DNA of 64,000 nt from positions 86,525,529-86,589,528 of the forward strand of contig CM043959.1 in assembly GCA_014529385.2 (NCBI GenBank), read 5' to 3'. Of the stretch, positions 1 through 13,319 are shown piece by piece. The position numbers and the translations under genes were made by a program. Each line of letters begins with the position of its first letter. The stretch's first letter is position 1. Source of the DNA: Adiantum capillus-veneris (Eukaryota; Streptophyta; Polypodiopsida; Polypodiales; Pteridaceae). The notes beneath the pieces were generated by a model, which made no database searches, was not told the origin of the DNA, and saw only the letters and a list, made by a program, of their open reading frames with translations.

Positions 1-2400
1 TCTTTTTAACTTATACCTACCATCCAATCATTGTAAAATATCTGCAAGTATCCATTCTCAAAAACAATTGATATGAAGCTATCAGTGTTTTTTTTTGTAA
101 TCAAAAGGCCATTGCCCCTCCAAATTAAGTGTAAGTGTTTCATTTTTTTATTGTTTAAATTTGTGATCTAAACTTCACTCCTTCATACCCAAATGAAATC
201 ATAAGTTATAAGTAAGGTTACTAGTAACACCATTTTTTTAAAGAATTTATACATATTTATTTAATTAAAGATTAAGTTCTAATGAGAAGGGCATCTCCCC
301 TTTTGATCCAGGTGGTTTGCCCAATTTTTTGACCCAGAGGAGTTAACATATGAAGTTTCATTAGCTAAACGACATCCAATTTACAATTGTTCATGTTTAT
401 ACAGAAAATGGAATCTATAATCATAATCATTTAACTCACTAGTGCTATCAAGGTGATTTCTGAATCATAGTGCTCACTCAATAATCACCAAAAATGACAT
501 TTTTTATTGACAACCATAAACCATTTTTTAAAAAAATTAGACATTACTATTATGGGAGTATGTCAAATCATACCAATAGTTTGAGTATCCTAAAGATTTT
601 CCAGTTTTATGAGCTGGTAAAGATTTTGAACATCCTATATATTCTGACAACCATCTTGTAAGGTTTAAGTAAACTAAAATCACACCCAGCTTACAACTAA
701 ACTAAACTAGCACACCATCTCAACTATTACCCTCAAAGGAGTGAGAGTATCCAAAAAGTCTAGCAAAGATCAAACCATAACCTGCTTTGAGGACCATATC
801 ACAGTAGTTAACCCCCAAGATTAAGTCCATAAACACTAATTATATTAATGGAGCTTATCATGGCTCACAAATTTAGTAGCAAAAAGGTTTCCCATGGTTT
901 TATAAACCTAAATGCCTAAGCCAGGTACCTTATAACAACCAACTATGCCCAAGTATTGCCAAGTCAACCTTCATAATCCTTGCCAGGAAGAGACTTGATA
1001 AGACTTTATCAAAAGGGATACAAAAGAGGTCAGTAAACAACCAACATCAAGCATCAGGTCACAGCCAACAGGTCACAGCCAAGGAAAAAGGCAACAACCA
1101 TAGCTTTGTATCTCCATAAAACCATTATCCGTGTCTATAATGTTAACCACACTACAAGCCCAAAGTCATACGTAGTGTGTTAAAAAAGTAATCAGAATAT
1201 AAGCAAGAGTACTAACCATATTGCAAAATCTAGTACTAAAGCCAAGTTCTCAAATGCAAGCCTAAATTTCAACAAGTAAGAGTCGGTTTTAACAAAGATC
1301 TGGTAGGGTTTAGTTAGACCAAAACATTATAAGCTATAGCATTCAAACTGAGTATTATCTATCAATAGATGATGCCATCCTAATTATCATTTCATAAAAA
1401 TAAATTCAAGCACAACTTACTGGAAAATATGAAGTATAGGTAATACAAAAAAAAAACCAGAACAAGCATCATAAGGGCACATAAATATGATGGATTTCAA
1501 GGACCCAAATCAACATGTTAAGAATTGAGTTGCATTCTCTGTATTATCCCATATGAATTTATAGTTGTAAAACCTAGGATTATATATGCCATCTTCTCAA
1601 CCAACCCCGTTGGTGAGGTCCGCTCTCGGTTAATAAAAAGAAATGCCAAACACTCTCGATAGGTTTAGGAAACAGTTTAGGTTACCAATATGGCAGAAAA
1701 ATCTTATCGCTTAATGGGGTAAATGTATCAAGGTGAGTTGAGCGAGATCATTAAATATTTTTAGATTCAAAAAATGAAGGAGATCCAAAGTAAATTCTGC
1801 ATAGTGCAACTAGTTAACAATATACAATCGTTTTAGATTACCACCGGATGCTACTAGCAGATTTTTGATGCAATTAGGATATGTCTTAAACATGAACTAG
1901 ATGCAAAATTCCAACAAAAAAAAAGAACTAGTACATCCTTTTGAAAGTCCAAAAAAGAAAGGTTGCAAAGTAGTATCAAAGATGGAGTTGTTTACATCCA
2001 GAAAAATGGAAAACTCAATATTTGTTCAGACGCAGTTCAATCAGTAGAAACATCTAGCTATAATATTCTCAAAAAAAATCCACTTATAAACACCAATATA
2101 TCAAAGGTCACAACATTTAATATTGTACAATCTTAGACCTCATGTTGTATCATGTAATGAAAACCAGATGACCCTAGCCTTTTAGCCATTCATCCCATTA
2201 ATGCTATTTATTTAAACATTATGAGATTATTTAAAGATAGTTCGGCACAAACCTGTGTGGAATCAAAGTTCTCAAACCACTCTAAAAGTATGGATAGCGG
2301 CATTGTAAACAACAACCCTTACTCACAAATCAAAAGACAATAATACGTATAGAAAGGCTAAGTGAGGGATGAGAGGATCCCTCACCTGTTAGTTTAAATA
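1..2400. other. AT-rich intergenic DNA, no gene seen
   Basis: No open frame with coding character was found on either strand. The stretch is AT-rich with short homopolymer runs. I see no LTR boundary, no tRNA-Met primer site and no recognisable protein fragment. It may hold old, unrecognisable transposon remains. Confidence 0.6.
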
Positions 2401-4740
2401 GGTTGCAAGGGGAAGTCTTATTAGCAAGCATCTAGCAGTGTAAGCCTCCATTTGTGCTTACCCAATTGGTCCAAAAACCAAGCCAAAGCTTCAAGGTTAT
2501 GACATGGTAGTAGAGCAAGGCAACCCATTGCATGTCATAGAGATGAGAGGGATACTTGTAGCCATAGTATCGGGTATGTGAGTGTTGCCATAGCATTGGT
2601 GTAGAAGGGATCACCATCATACAAGGCCGGCTTGGGTACAGTATTGTAAATATCACCACACAGCAAGGAGACATACATATGCATCGATTTCTCAGAGACA
2701 GTCAGCCGAGACCCAAAGTGGGATATACAAAAATAGTCTTCATTGCTCGAGAGGAGAGTAATCCTTAAGGAAATGTATTTAATATACAAGGGGAGGGCAA
2801 GCAAAGAGCAAGGCAATAGGTGGGTCATCAAATTCATAATGAAGTCTCTTTACCACGCTCAGACAAAGTGGTGTCAGAGTGTGCAGCGGAAGGTGAGAGA
2901 GAGAAAGAGAAGAGACATGACAGAAAACAAATGGTGGAAAGGCTGGCAACCCAATAACTCCAGATGGAAAACTCTACATGATGATGAGACAAGGCTATGA
3001 GGGTGCCCCCCTCCTATGTAAAGAATAGGGGCTGGTTGGGCAATAATCCTCAATATAGCCCAATGACCTAAAAATATGACCCTCCAATATAAGTGGGGGA
3101 ATATGTGACCAAAACAGGTCTAAAGTGGAAAATGTGCTAAACAACCCTAAGTGTGCTTGAGATCCATGTCCAACAAGTGTACGAGTGGCCAACCCACAAC
3201 CAAGGGCCAGTGCACGTGATGTGTGTGAAGCTTGTAGACAGTGTGCGAAGCATGTGGAGATGAAGAATCTAACACCCCCCTCAACAACAGATGCGGAGAA
3301 GCTGTTGAGGAGAATGCAACACACCTGGTAAATCTGGAGAAGATGTAAATCCCGAGAGAAAGGGATGAGGAGCGCTAGCCAAATAGCACGACAATCCATA
3401 CAGCACCAATGTGATGATGACCAAGGGTGAGGAAATTCTGATCAAGTCGCACAAGGAAGCTGATGGAGTGGCAAGCTACGAAATAAGTCGTTGAAGAGGA
3501 TTTATATGAGGAAGTAACCTGAGATGAGCGTCCAACAACCCATTGGTGATGATCACCACTGGGATGGAGGAGCCATGTGTAGCAGTAGGAGATAAGACAT
3601 GCGGACCACCTTGAAGAGGAACACTCTAACCACGAGGAGAGGAACCTATCGAGGTGGGAAATTGATAGCATATCGAAGTCAAAGAAGCTCTAGCAGAATA
3701 AGGAGGAAGAGTAGGAAGAAGAGGCTTAATAGGGAAGGCATCGTCCACCATACTAGACAAGATGACAGGAGAAGCAATCCATCCATGTAGAGATCCCATT
3801 GGTGATGATCACCACTGGGATGGAGGAGCCCAATGTAGTAGTAGGAGATAAGACATGGGGACCACCTTGAAGAGGAACACTCTAACCACGAGGAGAGGAA
3901 CCTGTCGAGGTGGGAAACCGATAGCATATCCAAGTCAAAGAAGCTCTAGCAGAAGAAGGAGGAAGAGTCGGAAGAAGAGGCTGAATAGGGAAGGCATCGT
4001 CCACCATACTAGACAAGATGACAAGAGAAGCAATCCATCCATGTAGAGATCGTAGTATGTGCAATCTTCGGGAGAGGAGTCTCCTCTCAATGGTATAAAT
4101 AAGCTACAATATGATCTGTTGTTTCATGGAAGACACACAATATCGAACAAAAGAGTCAAAGGAGATCCTAGGAAAACTCAATCTGTGGGAGCACATCCAC
4201 CACCGGGGTCTGAAAAAAAAATCCAAGAGAGAGTCTGCAAGTGCAAGTCCTGAAGACATGCGACATAGGAGAACTCCCCCCCTGTGAGAGTAATGGAATG
4301 TGGTGAGGTTAAGGATGGCTTAGAGGATGCATCAGGAAGAATGACCGTTGTTGTAGAAATCATAGACTCGGAGTAGACCAGCAAAGCAAGTAACATCCAT
4401 GAGGTCTTCACTGTGTAAGTAGTGTATAGGTACATCCAAACTACAAGTGGAGGAGCCACAGGACCAAGCAGAAGCAAGGAAGAGGCTCTACCAAGTAGAG
4501 GCAAGGCAAAAGAGCCACCATGGAGCAGTATGCCGGAAGAGACCCTGCAAGCATCCAAATGCCAAAGGATACTCACATCTAGGAGAACATGTCCAAAAGA
4601 AGTGCCTGACGTGCCAAGAGGCACGGTTCTATCGTACAGAGAACCAATGAAGGAGTTGATAGGGAAATCCCAAATAAAGAGACATCAGTTGATAGAGAGG
4701 GAGGGAAGGTTATTGAGGAAGAAGTAGTAGAAAGTACTGA
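2401..4740. other. Non-coding repeat-like region, possible remnant of a non-autonomous LTR element
   Basis: All frames here are short and purine-rich and none resembles a known protein. Near 3270-3285 the plus strand reads TCTAACA followed by CCCCCCTC. On the minus strand this is a purine tract followed by TGTTAGA, the same arrangement as the 3' LTR border of element B at 31910. The text after it is also reminiscent of B's internal region (a GATG..GAAG-type stretch). No partner LTR or primer site was found, so the assignment is tentative. Confidence 0.3.
3541..4052. repeat. Tandem duplication, two units of 256 bp
   Basis: Unit 1 is 3541-3796 and unit 2 is 3797-4052, joined with no spacer. 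Both start CATTGGTGATGATCACCACT and end with ATCCATGTAGAGATC. They differ by only a handful of substitutions. The Arg/Ser-rich short frames in both units are a by-product of the purine-rich sequence. Confidence 0.9.
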
Positions 4741-6302
<1,562 letters not shown>

Positions 6303-6849
6303 ACAGCTAGGGGATTTTTTTTTTTGTTTGCAACTTGTCGCATTGCTGACACTGTGTCCGCCTTGCTCGATTGGCTTACCCTAGATGATGCTTAGCATGC
6401 GCAAGGTCTTGTGTTCAAGAGACCTTCATTCCTCCAAATAATAGGCCATGGAAGATAGGATTCTATAAAAGAGGGTATCTTACAAAGATATCGCTTAAGT
6501 GAAGCATTTGTCCAACCTACTAGATAGAAACATAAAATAAATCACACAATCCTACCCTTCAAAATGTAAATCATCTCACCCAAAAGAAGTTGTCAACTCA
6601 CCCAAAAGAAGTTGTCTTGTATCTGACTGCTAGATATTTAGAGCTTAAAGTTAAATACAAGTTAAACTATCTAACATGAATGATATATTCACATAAGTAT
6701 TTTCACAATCAAATACAAGTACTTCAATATAGAGTTCAGTGTTTATTGTCCACTTCCATTATCTTCCAAAACACCATATGTTATCAAATTTGTGGTGGAA
6801 TCCGGCCCCTTCTATTCTCATACATCAAGAAATTCTTTCCTTATGGTGG

Positions 6850-7800
6850 GATTAGAGCTCTCTAGGACACAGGAAAGCTATCTTCCCCTATTACATGACA
6901 AGTATAACCTAGGTTTCTACCTTCTATATCTACCTTTCTTAGTAGCTACCACTTTATTTGTGGGGGATAGCTACCAAGACAATGGATGCCTACCCTTTTC
7001 ATTGGCACTACAGCAGTCACTTAGGTAGCTAGCCTTTTGGTTGGTTCCTTGCTTGCACAGTATGTAACCTATTCCTTGCTAGCTTCTTCACATGGTAGCT
7101 ACCCCTACGGTTGAGCTTGTAAGTGGTTCTAGTTTAAAATGATGTAGCTACCAGATAGGTAGCTAGCTTTTTGGCCAATTTCTTCCTTTCTTGTTATGTG
7201 ACCAACCCTTATATTGTAGCCACCCCCTAGGGGTCAATTTATGATTGTAGTTTCAATAAGATAGCTACCTCACTAAGACTACAATCACTTACAAGTTGAC
7301 CCCTAGGGGGTGGCTACCATATAAGGAATCATTGAATAATCAGCAAGCCTTGAATGTCAATACTAGATAGGTAGTTACCAAATAGCGGGATAAGTACCTA
7401 CCAGAGAGGTTTCCCATATAGGTAGCTATCAGATACATAGATAATAGAAAGGTAACAATAAAAAAGGTAGCTACATTATACGTATTCCATGTATAATAGC
7501 TACCATATACGTTCATTAAAAAAAAGGTAGCTACCCGAAAGGTAGCTACCAAATAGGTAGTTATCACTTCACTTGAATTGAGGTTGGGTGCCATATGGTG
7601 GTAGAAACCAAACATCGGTACTTTTATTGATCCTACATCTAGCCACCTCATACTGGAGCAAATTAAATAAGAGTTTTAAGTCGCTCTATTCTAAAGAAGG
7701 GTAGCTACCTTATGAACTCATTGAACTGCATACAAAGTGCTAGCTTCATGTACTCAAGTGATGGTATTTTGAAGTGTGGTAGCTATAAGTATACATAAAT
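6850..7800. repeat. Cluster of GGTAGCTACC-type palindromes
   Basis: The palindrome GGTAGCTACC and one- or two-base variants (ATAGCTACC, GGTAGCTAGC, GGTAGTTACC, GGTGGCTACC) recur about 17 times in under 1 kb. Examples lie near 6949, 6970, 7021, 7102, 7145, 7262, 7421, 7467, 7496, 7528, 7541, 7555, 7702 and 7781. Spacing is irregular, so this is not a simple tandem array. Short frames reading Thr-Tyr-Leu-Val-Ala-Thr-Phe arise from the motif. The origin is unknown. A decayed satellite or a transposon with many subterminal motifs would both fit. Confidence 0.8.
7207..7326. repeat. Imperfect inverted repeat (hairpin) inside the palindrome cluster
   Basis: The left arm at 7207-7251 contains GCCACCCCCTAGGGGTCAA. 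The right arm at 7278-7326 carries its reverse complement, including the flanking ACTACAATC and TATAAGG. The loop of about 26 bp contains another AGCTACC motif. The CCCCTAGGGG core in each arm is itself palindromic. Transcribed from either strand, the arms could pair over about 45 bp with a few mismatches. Confidence 0.85.
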
Positions 7801-8134
7801 CTATTGCCCAACTTTCACATGCAGGCAAATTCTAGTGCATGATAGAAACTAGGTGTGATCATTTTTATTTTCTAGTTACATTGCGCTTAGGCAAGTGGGT
7901 CAACTAAGCTTTGTATGTTTTCAACAGGTAGAATTTCTCCTTCAATTTCAAACGGGTCATCCAAATGTGAGTATTTAGCAATGATCTTTCATGAATCTTA
8001 AGTCCTACTTTGTCCAAAAACTTAAGGATAGGTACACATGTTGTTGCATAACACATGCCCAAATGTCTTTCCTAAGGGATTCCATAAACCAGATAAGGCA
8101 AGGTTCACTTTGCTTTCATTTAGTCAACTATGGT

Positions 8135-8343
8135 TGTTAATGTAAAATTTATAGGGCTACGGACAAGTGCAAAGCTTGACAATGACAATGTGCTCAAACC
8201 TAGAGCAATATTGTTATATTATGGGAATCTGTCAAGCCAAGGGTCTAGAGGCCAAGGGCCAATATGAACCAAGCTCAGTGGTTTTCCTATTTAAGGACAA
8301 AAGGCTAGGAAAAAAGACAAGTTTCAGACACCCTAGTCTCACA
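8135..8343 (+). mobile_element. Candidate 5' LTR of gypsy element H
   Basis: The sequence runs from TGTTAATG to CTCACA and is followed at once by a tRNA-Met-like primer site. A TATA-like CTATTTAAGG lies near 8287. The right boundary is supported by the primer site. The left boundary is only the nearest plausible TG, and no 3' copy is visible for comparison because H is cut off by copia I. Confidence 0.4.
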
Positions 8344-8344
8344 T

Positions 8345-8356
8345 TGGTATCATAGC
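8345..8356 (+). promoter_or_regulatory. Primer-binding site of element H
   Basis: TGGTATCATAGC differs at one base from TGGTATCAGAGC, the usual complement of initiator tRNA-Met 3' ends in plant LTR elements. It sits two bases after the CA end of the candidate LTR, as expected for minus-strand priming. Confidence 0.65.
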
Positions 8357-9059
8357 TATTCTTAGCTAGGAATGGTCTATTCTAAGCAAAGTTTTGCATG
8401 TGGAGAGCCGTGGAGAAGAAGACAAAGTTGTTCTCTATCAAGCATTGGTGGAAACGGTCCCTTGGGGGAAGGATTGGGTTGACGGGAATCTCTATGGATT
8501 TGCAAGCTCTTACACTCTATGGGTGTGGATCAACGTGTGGAGAAAAGTTTGCTTCATGGCCATCTTCCATCAACCCTTGGTTTGAGCACGATGATAGATT
8601 CTCTCTCTCCCTGAGTCGCTATGTGCGCCCTCCATCGTTTGGAGCTCCATGGTTCAAACTTGGCCACCTAAGAGGGACCCATTTTGACTTTAAAATCCCC
8701 TAAGGGAGCGTGCCCACACAGGTACACCCCCTCCCATAACTCGTGAAATTTGTGGAGAGTAGAAGAATTTGGGCCAGATTTTGCAAGCATGGTAATCAGC
8801 ACAAACGACATTTGCTCAAAAAAAAAATTGGTTTATAGCAAAATTGGTACTTTATTACAAATTGATGACTTTGATATAGTATGGCTAATTGTTTCTCTTG
8901 TGGTTCTTATAGACGATTACTCTTTAGTTTTGCCATGCATTTTTTGCAACAAGAAGGTACTCATGTTTTCTTCTAGCACAACATGTTATGCCGTGGATTC
9001 GATGTTGACATGTAGCATACTTTTAATTTTGAGAACCCTACACCAGTTTTTCGTGCTAC
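8357..9059 (+). other. Leader of element H, non-coding
   Basis: This stretch lies between the primer site and the first gag-like residues. It holds several short frames without recognisable domains. A decayed Gag N-terminus may be hidden here. Confidence 0.4.
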
Positions 9060-10130
9060 ATCCCTGCGATCAGTCACTGTCCTCAAGGGTTCCCGCACAG
9101 CACCTGGACCAAATGATGATAGCAGTGAATTTCTTAACATTCAAGAATTTAGGGCATTACAAACACGCATTACTATTTTACATTCCAATTTTGTAGAGTT
9201 GAATGCAAATGTCACTAAGATGTCTGATATGCTTGTGTCATTCATGCAACAGTCAACTAAGGGTCGAATTCATGAGGAGACTAGGGTTTTTACGACCCCC
9301 GTGCCTAGCGGGAGTACCCTTGGTTTGTAGGAGCAAGGCTCCAATCTAGAGGGGTTGCACCTTCTCTCTCAAAAACAAATGGATGACCTGTTAAAGAATA
9401 CCAAGCCACCAATTTTTCAAGAAGAGAAAAAGGAACGCAACAAAGATGTTGTGAATATATTCTTGAGCAAATCGGATGGTATTCATGACCTTAAACGCAC
9501 TCCAGATACAGTCAAGGCATTGCAAACAAGTCTAACACTAAAGGGTAAGGCCTAAAACTTTGGTGGATGTTGCTCAAGGAGAAGAGCATCATGCAATAGG
9601 CATGGGTAGCCTTCAAGGATGTGTTCAAAAGGAAAGTGGATAAAATTTGGTCTATAGTGGGACAAGTGCTCTATGTGTCAGCATAAGACACTATTAGAGT
9701 ATATCTTGCAGGATCATGATGTGATTCTCAAGCTGAAGGGTCTAGGCACCTTTTCACAAGTGTGTGGGGCTCATCCGTGGGTTAATACCAAAGCTTAAGA
9801 AACGTGTTAAAATCCAGGATCCCAAGACGCTTGAGAAGCTATGATGCAGGCACATACACATGATGATCCCCATGAAAAAGCATGGCATAGCACTCACATG
9901 CATAACACTGCATATGCAAATGCACGAACACCGTGTGGACATAATAAGAGAAAATTTATAGTAGCTTCATCTAATGCGTCCAAGAAGCCCAAGGGGCCAT
10001 CTGTCTAGTGAAGAGTTTGAGAAAGAAAAGAATTAAAAGCTATGTTTCAACTGTTTAGGGAGTGGACACAAAAAAAAACAATTGTCCCAAGGGAAAATCT
10101 GCCATCTAAGGTAAAGAGAAAGCGGTGCAC
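9060..10130 (+). pseudogene. Gag of gypsy element H, decayed
   Basis: Gag is the capsid/nucleocapsid protein that packages element RNA. The longest open piece is 9355-9555 (66 aa), containing KALQTSLTLKGKA. After a stop, the frame-shifted text matches the Gag pattern in which a Trp-containing helix is followed by AWVAFKDVFKRK-like residues (near 9600). Near 10040-10090 a zinc knuckle begins CFNCLGSGHKK, and an A-run of nine bases breaks its second half. Several stops and shifts mean it cannot be translated as one protein. The order gag, protease, RT, RNase H, integrase in the same direction places it in one Ty3/gypsy element. Confidence 0.6.
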
Positions 10131-10228
10131 ATGGTGCAGTTGCTACTCTTGAGTCCTCTTCTCACTTTTCCAATGTGGAAGTAACACACATCGAAGTGGT
10201 GCACGAGTGCTATATCACACAATGTCGA

Positions 10229-10345
10229 AATTGACCTTTGGTCTACCTGAGCTTGAATACAGGCATGGGTTAATCCAAGGTCACAAGGTGAGAATCTTCG
10301 TAGACGATGGTGCTTCATAGAATTTCATTAACTATAAGTTAGTGA
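10229..10345 (+). pseudogene. Aspartic protease fragment of element H
   Basis: The plus strand encodes GHKVRIFVDDGAS, then a stop where His or Thr is expected, then NFINYKLV. This is the DDGAS-x-NFI signature of gypsy retropepsins, which cleave the Gag-Pol polyprotein. The catalytic Asp-Gly-Ala is present but the frame is closed by TAG right behind it. It follows the zinc knuckle by about 150 bp, as in intact elements. Confidence 0.6.
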
Positions 10346-10540
10346 AATGGCAAAATTTATCCCAAATAACCTAGTTTCCACCACTATAAGGTAGCGATGA
10401 TTAACGGCCATGATGCCGAGGTGTGGGATACACAAGTAAAGGATGTACCACTCGAGATTCAAGGGTATCACACGCCTTAAATTCCAAGTCATGAGTATGG
10501 ATTGGGTGGATGTGGCACTTAGTCAAGAGTGGTTATATCG

Positions 10541-11420
10541 ATCAAGGTCATCATTAAAGCATAGATATGAGCATAGTAGTTTGATGTTTGAATCCAATGA
10601 TATGCACATGCTGTTATTGGAGGAGAAAGTTGTTCCTTCCTCGCCACTTATTTTACAATTGAGCTTATGAAGGTCTCTTCTCAAAATGAAATAGAAAAAT
10701 TATTTTTGTATTACTTATTGTGTCAATTTTTTGTCAAATTTAAATGACAATTTCTCAAATTATGCCGCATTCTTCTCTTCCATCATGCTACTTATCTATC
10801 ACCAAAGCCAGAAAATGTTGCTAGTAAATCAAAAGAGTTATTAATGGAATACAAGGATGTGTTTCCAGATGATTTTCCACCAGGGTTACCCTCAACACCT
10901 ATTGTGCAACACGACATAGACGTGGTTGCAGGCAGTAAGCCCGTTAGTATACCACCCTATAGAATGAGAAGCCTACGAACCTCAAGGTCATAAGTAAAGC
11001 ATAGATATGAGCATAGTAGTTTGATGTTTGAATCCAATGATATGCACATGTTGTTATTGGAGGAGAAAGTTGTTCCTTCCTCGCCACTTATTTTACAATT
11101 GAGCTTATGAAGCTCTCTTCTCAAAATGAAATAGAAAAATTATTTTTGTATTACTTATTGTGTCAATTTTTTGTCAAATTTAAATGACAATTTCTCAAAT
11201 TATGCCGCATTCTTCTGTTCCATCATGCTACTTATCTATCACCAAAGCCAGAAAATGTTGCTAGTAAATCAAAAGAGTTATTAATGGAATACAAGGATGT
11301 GTTTCCAGATGATTTTCCACCAGGGTTACCCTCAACACTTATTGTGCAACACGACATAGACGTGGTTGCAGGCAGTAAGCCCGTTAGTATACCACCCTAC
11401 AGAATGAGAAGCCTGCCAAC
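10541..11420. repeat. 440-bp tandem duplication inside element H
   Basis: Unit 1 (10541-10980) and unit 2 (10981-11420) align with a constant offset of 440 bp. Only scattered single-base differences are visible, for example CTGTTATTGG versus TTGTTATTGG and TCTCTTCC versus TCTGTTCC. Each unit covers the PR-RT spacer and the first RT motif (MEYKDVFPDDFPPGLP). The duplication therefore occurred after the element had inserted and is recent relative to its decay. Confidence 0.92.
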
Positions 11421-12112
11421 CTCAGTCATTTTGATGCTATTGAGGTGGAACATTGACATGGGCCTCTCCCATGTTGTTGGTGAGGAAAAAGAACGGTAGT
11501 ATGCATATGTGTGTAGTTATCGTGTCCTGAACGCGGTTCTTGTTAAGAACAAGTATCAGTTGCCCAAAGTGGATAAGTTATTTGATAAACTCATCCATGC
11601 TCATATGTTTATGAAGATAGATTTGCGGTTAGGGTATCATCAAGTATGCATTAGACTTTTTGATACACCCATAATTGCTTTCAAACAAGGTTTGGACACT
11701 ACGAGCTTTTGGTTATGCACTTTGGGTTTACCAATGCACCAACTATTTTCATGATGCTTATAGGCAGTTTCTTGAAACTTATATGGGCAAGTTTGTTATT
11801 ATTTTCCTCCATGAAGTCCTAGTGTATAGTTCCTTTGATGAGGAGCACTAAAAACATCTGAAGTACGTATTTGAATTGCTATAGCAAAATAAGTTGTATG
11901 CCATGGAATTCAAGTGTGATTTCCTCAAGGAGGAAACTCACTATTTGGGGCATGTAATTTCAGTTTTTGGACGTCATATAGATAAATCCAAAGTGGATGC
12001 CAATTGGAGATGGCCTTTTGCAAAAAATCTAGAAGAACTTCAGATTTTCTTGGGATTTGTAGATTTTATCGACATTTCGTTGAAGACTATACTCATACTA
12101 TTGTTCCTATGA
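10840..12112 (+). pseudogene. Reverse transcriptase of gypsy element H, decayed
   Basis: RT copies the element RNA into DNA. The N-terminal motif YKDVFPDDFPPGLP occurs twice because of the 440-bp duplication (10850 and 11284). Downstream, 11509-11754 reads YRVLNAVLVKNKYQLPKVD then KIDLRLGYHQVCI, the RT fingers and palm of Ty3/gypsy. The catalytic YxDD segment near 11790 is eroded. The thumb region is clear at 11894-12112, with KCDFLKEETHYLGHVIS and HIDKSKVDA. The pieces lie in different frames with stops between them. Family assignment is secure. Activity is excluded. Confidence 0.8.
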
Positions 12113-12189
12113 CGGACCAACTAAAGCCAAGGGGAAAACCTTTTAGTGGGAAGGAGAGGCTCAATAGCAAAGTTTCGATGCTCTCAAGA

Positions 12190-12600
12190 TCGCATTAGCT
12201 ACAACTCCTATTTTAGATAGTGTAGACCCTCTGAAACCATTTATGTTTGAAATGGATGCTAGTAATTGTGTTGTTGGAGTAATCCTTCTACAAGATGGAA
12301 GACTTTTGCATTTGAAAACAAGAAACTTGATTCTACACAATAAAATTATTATGTTTACAAAAGAGAACTCTATGCAAGAGTGTCTCCATTAGACACGTGG
12401 CGACATTATTTGTATGGGACTCAGTTTGAGATTTTATTTGATTATGAAAGTATAAAATGGTTTACACAACAAACAGATTTGAAGGGTCAAAAGGCCAAGT
12501 GGATTGAGATTCTTCAAGAGTATGATGCAAAGCTTCGGTATCATAAAGGATGATGCAATGTGGTAGTTGATGCTCTTAGTCGACTCTCATCTTTTTACAG
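12190..12600 (+). pseudogene. RNase H domain of element H, decayed
   Basis: The translated plus strand contains PLKPFMFEMDASNCVVGVIL, the start of the gypsy RNase H fold with its first Asp, followed by ILLQDGR. The TDH-type segment has decayed to FDYESIKW, and the end DALSRL is recognisable near 12568-12586. Stops and shifts interrupt it. It connects RT and integrase of the same element. Confidence 0.65.
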
Positions 12601-12789
12601 AGCTTCAATGTGAGTTTTTGGAATCTTTAAAGGGAAAATATGAGCATGGTGAAACATACTTCAAAGTGTGGAGCCATGTGAAAATGAGGGACCATGAAAA
12701 TGAGGGATCATTCTCGCTTCAATGCAGTAGCGTGTATTTTTCCTCCACATCCAGTTCTCCTCTTTTGAGTGATGAGCTACAGAGATGGA

Positions 12790-13310
12790 AGAATTTTTCC
12801 ATAGATGATAGGTAGCTACCTCACAAGGGAAGAGTTTATGTATCGACAGATGCCGACATTTGGTACCAATTCTATATGAATGTCATGACATTCCCAGTGC
12901 AAGACGCCCAAGCATAAAGAGAACTTATGCACTCGTACAGTGCCAATTTTATTGGCCAAGTTTATACGGGTATGTTCAAGACTATGTCTTACATTGCAAA
13001 AAATGTCAAGTTAATAAATCAGAGCACCTATAAGTAGGAATTCTCTTTGCATCCTTTTGAGATCCCCAATGGTAAATGAGAAAGTATCTCTATGGATTTT
13101 ATTGTGGGTTTACCAACCTTATACGAGGTCATGAATCGGTATGGATGGTAGTAAATTGGTTGACTAAACTTTGCAAAATCCTTCAAACCAAGTCCACAAT
13201 TAAAACTGCAAAGTTAGTAAAATTATTTGTTGACAATCTATACAACGACTATACGAGCTGCCCAACAATATATTGAGTGATCATGATCCCAAGTTTAACA
13301 GTTGCACATT
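12790..13310 (+). pseudogene. Integrase of element H, decayed and 3'-truncated
   Basis: Integrase inserts the cDNA into the genome. A zinc-binding remnant reads YVQDYVLHCKKCQVNK (near 12965-13015). The core follows at 13076-13276 with GHESVWMVVNWLTK and KTAKLVKLFVDNLYNDY, and then SDHDPKFN-like residues across a frameshift. Similarity ends near 13310, where copia I begins, so the C-terminus and 3' LTR are missing. A GGTAGCTACC palindrome sits at about 12811, upstream of the zinc-binding part. Confidence 0.7.
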
Positions 13311-13319
13311 ATTGTTGGA

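Noticed and set aside
6340-6420. Second SINE-like tRNA sequence (GTGTTCAAGAGACC)
   Set aside because: Box B-like only; no convincing box A and no repeat ends.
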